A stretch of DNA of 25,506 nt. Origin: an uncultured Parafilimonas sp. Lineage in GTDB: Bacteria; Bacteroidota; Bacteroidia; Chitinophagales; Chitinophagaceae. Where the stretch lies: the NCBI GenBank assembly GCA_937892395.1, contig CALAGJ010000038.1, positions 1-25,506 on the forward strand. The letters are read 5' to 3'. Position 1 is the first letter of the stretch; each line of letters begins with the position of its first letter. Shown in pieces: positions 23,324-25,506 of this stretch. The translations under genes and the position numbers were made by a program. The notes beneath the pieces were generated by a model. The model did not search any database. It was not told where the DNA came from and saw nothing but the letters and a program-made list of their open reading frames with translations.

Positions 23324-24355
23324 ATGTCAAACAATAATCTCCAAGCAGATAAATCAAAATTATCTGCTGCCGAAAAGGAGTTTGAAAATAATATAAGGCC
23401 TGCGGTCATAAATGAGTTTAAAGGGCAGGAACAAATCATAGAAAATTTAGTAATTTTCATAAAAGCTGCCCGTATGCGTGGGGAGGCATTGGATCATATT
23501 TTATTTCATGGCCCTCCTGGATTAGGCAAGACTACGCTGAGCAGGATTGTAGCCAATGAAATGGGGGTGAATATTAAAGAAACATCCGGGCCGGTGATAG
23601 AAAAACCTGCTGATCTTGCCGGGTTACTTACCAACCTTGAACCCAATGATGTATTGTTCATCGACGAAATACATCGCCTCAGTACGGTAGTGGAAGAATA
23701 TTTATATGCAGCCATGGAAGATTATCGCATCGATATCATGATCGATAGTGGTCCTAATGCAAGAAGTGTGCAGATCAATCTTAATCCTTTCACACTTATC
23801 GGCGCTACTACGCGTAGTGGTTTATTAACGGCACCGTTGCTTTCCCGTTTTGGTATTAAATCCAGACTTGAGTATTACGATGCCGAAACGTTGAAAAGAA
23901 TCCTGGTGAGAAGTGCAGGAATATTAAACACAAAGATCACCAGCGATGCTGCTACTGAAATTGCAGGCCGTAGCCGCGGTACACCAAGAATTGCGAACGG
24001 GTTACTGAGAAGGGTAAGGGATTTTGCACAGGTGCTCGGGAATGGTGTGATTGATATGAATATTACAGAACATTCATTAAAAGCATTGAATGTAGATGAG
24101 CATGGGTTAGACGAAATGGATAACCGCATATTGGCAACCATCATTGATAAGTTTTCGGGCGGGCCCGTAGGCATTAGCACCATTGCCATGGCTATTGGCG
24201 AAGAACCCGGCACCATAGAAGAGGTATACGAACCCTTTTTGGTGCAAGAGGGCTACATAAAACGCACACCACGCGGGCGCGAAGCCACCGATATTGCCTA
24301 CAAACACTTGGGTAAAATACCTCCACTAAGCGGCAAAGTAGGCGATTTGTTTTAA
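23324..24355 (+). CDS. ruvB: Holliday junction branch migration ATPase RuvB
   Basis: The AAA+ motor of the RuvABC Holliday-junction resolution complex; a hexamer that pumps DNA through RuvA. The 343-residue product is full-length. Walker A GPPGLGKTT is at residues 63-71 and Walker B VLFIDEIHRL at about 110-119. GATTRSGLLTAPLLSRFGI carries sensor I and the arginine-finger region, and RSRGTPRIANGLLRRVRDF is sensor II. The C-terminal winged helix ends with KRTPRGREATDIAY. The ATG at 23324 is chosen over an upstream TTG at 23288, which is the putative -33 box. ruvA and ruvC are not in the window. Confidence 0.97.
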   Translation: MSNNNLQADKSKLSAAEKEFENNIRPAVINEFKGQEQIIENLVIFIKAARMRGEALDHILFHGPPGLGKTTLSRIVANEMGVNIKETSGPVIEKPADLAGLLTNLEPNDVLFIDEIHRLSTVVEEYLYAAMEDYRIDIMIDSGPNARSVQINLNPFTLIGATTRSGLLTAPLLSRFGIKSRLEYYDAETLKRILVRSAGILNTKITSDAATEIAGRSRGTPRIANGLLRRVRDFAQVLGNGVIDMNITEHSLKALNVDEHGLDEMDNRILATIIDKFSGGPVGISTIAMAIGEEPGTIEEVYEPFLVQEGYIKRTPRGREATDIAYKHLGKIPPLSGKVGDLF

Positions 24356-24397
24356 TCTACACCCCATTATCAGTACATCAACCAAAAGTCATTACAC

Positions 24398-24448
24398 AAA
24401 AACGGGCAATTTAGAAAAGATTTATGCTCTTCTAAATTGCCCGTTTTT
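24398..24448 (+). terminator. Strong terminator after ruvB, potentially bidirectional
   Basis: AAAAACGGGCAATTTAGAA (24398-24416) is perfectly complementary to 24430-24448 over 19 bp, with a 13-nt loop. The flanking A and T runs let it act in both directions, so it may also end transcription from the minus-strand gene to the right. Confidence 0.92.
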
Positions 24449-24520
24449 CACTGAGTAGTCTTTCAAGCTAATACTGTCGGGTCGTACTTTATTTTATTGG
24501 TACATAATTCTTTGTTTTTG

Positions 24521-24600
24521 GAACACAGATAATACGGATTAAACGGATTTTCACCGATAAAATCTGTGGCGTATCTGTCAAATCCGTATCATCTGTGTTC
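24521..24600. repeat. 80-bp palindromic intergenic repeat
   Basis: GAACACAGATAATACGGATT (24521-24540) and 24581-24600 are inverted copies differing at one base. Inside, ACGGATTTT and AAAATCTGT can pair around CACCGAT, so the whole element can fold as a two-part cruciform. The wording (ACACAGAT, ACGGATT, AATCTGTG, ATCCGTATCATCTGTG) is of the kind I recall from dispersed intergenic repeats in Bacteroidota and other phyla. No coding capacity. Confidence 0.7.
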
Positions 24601-24709
24601 TATTACTTTGCTTGGGCGCTTAGTGTGGCTTAGTTGCTTAGTGGTTTTATTTAGCTCCACTTTTACCCGACAATATTAATTTTACTAACTACTAATGGAC
24701 AATCAACAG

Positions 24710-25330
24710 CTAATAAATAGCAACCTCGGCTTTTACCACATCGGAGTAATGCCCCACTAATTGGTCTTTATAGATATAGCGTAGGCGATAATGGCGGGTT
24801 TCGGCTTGTTGATGTACTTGATTTTTACGGGTATCTTCGTAGGGCGAGCGGTTGTCTTTGTCTAGTTTTACCCAGTTTGCCCCATCGTAGCTTGCTTCTA
24901 CCAATACGCCGTGCATTTGTCCTTTTGCCCAATCAATAATTACTTGGTCGGGTAGCACGGTAATGCCTGTAATATGGGCTTTGGCATCGTTGGGGTCAAC
25001 TACTTTTTTTTGCTGACGGATACCCATTGCTTCGGCGTCGGCTTCGTCAAAATCGGGATTAGTAGTTAGGTTGCTTATTACTCGTTTTAGCGCCGTTTTA
25101 GCATTGCTAAGTGTAGTGTTTTTGGTGTTGGTACTTGCCTGTGCTATTTGTGCATCGTCGTGTGCTTTGGCTATAACAAGCGGTATTTGTTGGTTATAGT
25201 CGTTTATCAATGCCAAATCGGTGGCAGAAACGCCATATTTGGCAGCTAATTTAGTGTTCAGTAAATTAGCAATGTTGCTAAAATACTTTGGTACGTTGCC
25301 CTCGGTTCGAGGATAATAGACTTTTTTCAT
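24710..25330 (-). CDS. Hypothetical protein with a fibronectin-III-like C-terminal half
   Basis: A 206-residue protein starting MKKVYYPRTEGNVPKYFSNI at 25330. The N-terminal half (about 1-105) is helical, with no signal peptide. The C-terminal half (about 115-206) has alternating strands typical of a fibronectin-III-like fold: VIIDWAKGQMHGVLVEASYD, NWVKLDKD, RHYRLRYIYKDQLVGHYSDV. I do not recognise a named family. The longer frame to 25492 is rejected because it translates the tandem repeat at the window edge. The flanks are repeat-rich, so this is the most accessory-looking gene here. Confidence 0.75.
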   Translation of the reverse strand: MKKVYYPRTEGNVPKYFSNIANLLNTKLAAKYGVSATDLALINDYNQQIPLVIAKAHDDAQIAQASTNTKNTTLSNAKTALKRVISNLTTNPDFDEADAEAMGIRQQKKVVDPNDAKAHITGITVLPDQVIIDWAKGQMHGVLVEASYDGANWVKLDKDNRSPYEDTRKNQVHQQAETRHYRLRYIYKDQLVGHYSDVVKAEVAIY

Positions 25331-25431
25331 TGGATAATTGATTTTAAAGTTTTTAACTGTTACAGAACGGTATATAGACAAACAAAATTGTGTTTGGTTG
25401 CATGGAAAGCAAAAAAAAACTAAATTTCTGC

Positions 25432-25455
25432 TTTTTTTACGCGTTTTTTTACGCG
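25432..25455. repeat. Two tandem copies of a T7ACGCG unit
   Basis: TTTTTTTACGCG occurs twice in a row (25432-25443 and 25444-25455). The second copy's CGCG merges into the 21-bp repeat array that follows. Confidence 0.6.
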
Positions 25456-25506
25456 CAGCGTGACGTTGCAAGCGCGCAGCGTGACGTTGCAAGCGCGCAG
25501 CGTGAC
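25450..25506. repeat. 21-bp tandem repeat array, cut by the window edge
   Basis: A 21-bp unit reading AGCGCGCAGCGTGACGTTGC plus A occurs fully at 25471-25491. A preceding copy (25450-25470) differs only in its first two bases, and a partial copy (25492-25506) runs off the end. Each junction contains ACGTTGC and GCAGCGT, which pair with one mismatch, so every unit can form a small hairpin. Much richer in G+C than the surroundings. Confidence 0.85.

Larger units (their letters stand above)
24356..24709. other. Gene-free stretch between ruvB and the last gene
   Basis: Holds a strong bidirectional terminator (24398-24448) and an 80-bp palindromic element (24521-24600). These are followed by a segment with echoing short repeats (GGGCGCTTAGTG, GGCTTAGTTGCTTAGTGG, about 24614-24644). 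No coding frame is credible. Confidence 0.75.

Noticed and set aside
25331..25492. N-terminal extension of the last gene
   Set aside because: It translates the tandem repeat and an A-rich leader; MKKVYYPRTEG at 25330 is a far better start.
25450..25506. CRISPR array
   Set aside because: The 21-bp units are contiguous without spacers, so this is a plain tandem repeat.

Overview
This window is a low-G+C chromosomal segment from a member of the Bacteroidota, most likely a Chitinophagaceae-type organism. That rests on TAnnTTTG-type promoter boxes, weak or absent Shine-Dalgarno sequences, lipoproteins with Bacteroidota-style lipoboxes, a fused E1 alpha/beta 2-oxoacid dehydrogenase and the style of the TonB-dependent receptor. 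The species cannot be named from the sequence alone. I see no tRNA, rRNA, CRISPR array, transposase or phage gene.

Region by region. (1) 1-591 holds no confident gene; 406-591 looks like a decayed coding remnant downstream of radC. (2) 592-4320 is a housekeeping block: radC (minus strand) diverges from prs, rplY (L25/Ctc) and pth, followed by an FAH-family hydrolase. (3) 4325-7403 carries a fused branched-chain-type 2-oxoacid dehydrogenase E1, an SRPBCC protein and a TfoX-N protein. (4) 7404-7924 is a gene-free stretch with several stem-loops and a repeat-like segment. (5) 7925-10636 holds a DUF2167 membrane protein, an exported protein whose signal peptide is out of frame at a T8 tract, a class I glutamine amidotransferase and a small CBU_0592-like membrane protein. 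(6) 10655-11839 holds a histidine-phosphatase lipoprotein and MarC, both on the minus strand.

(7) 11860-19535 is the centrepiece: a minus-strand corrinoid uptake and salvage operon headed by a cobalamin riboswitch. Its order is riboswitch, btuB, DUF6580 membrane protein, BtuF-like corrinoid-binding protein without a signal peptide, cobU, Dph6-like ATP pyrophosphatase, cobT, cobS, cobC. BtuB would import corrinoids. CobU activates adenosylcobinamide to the GDP form, CobT makes alpha-ribazole phosphate, CobS joins the nucleotide loop and CobC removes phosphate. No BtuC/BtuD, adenosyltransferase or CbiB is in the window. The DUF6580 protein and the Dph6-like enzyme are therefore the candidates for new corrinoid functions.

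(8) 19561-22082 (minus strand) holds a DinB-like protein, a DUF4185/DUF5005-like lipoprotein and a PolB-type 3'-5' exonuclease. (9) 22106-24355 (plus strand) holds a membrane-anchored coiled-coil protein and ruvB. (10) 24356-25506 is accessory-looking: a strong terminator, an 80-bp palindromic repeat, a protein with an apparent fibronectin-III-like C-terminal half, and a 21-bp tandem repeat running off the right edge.
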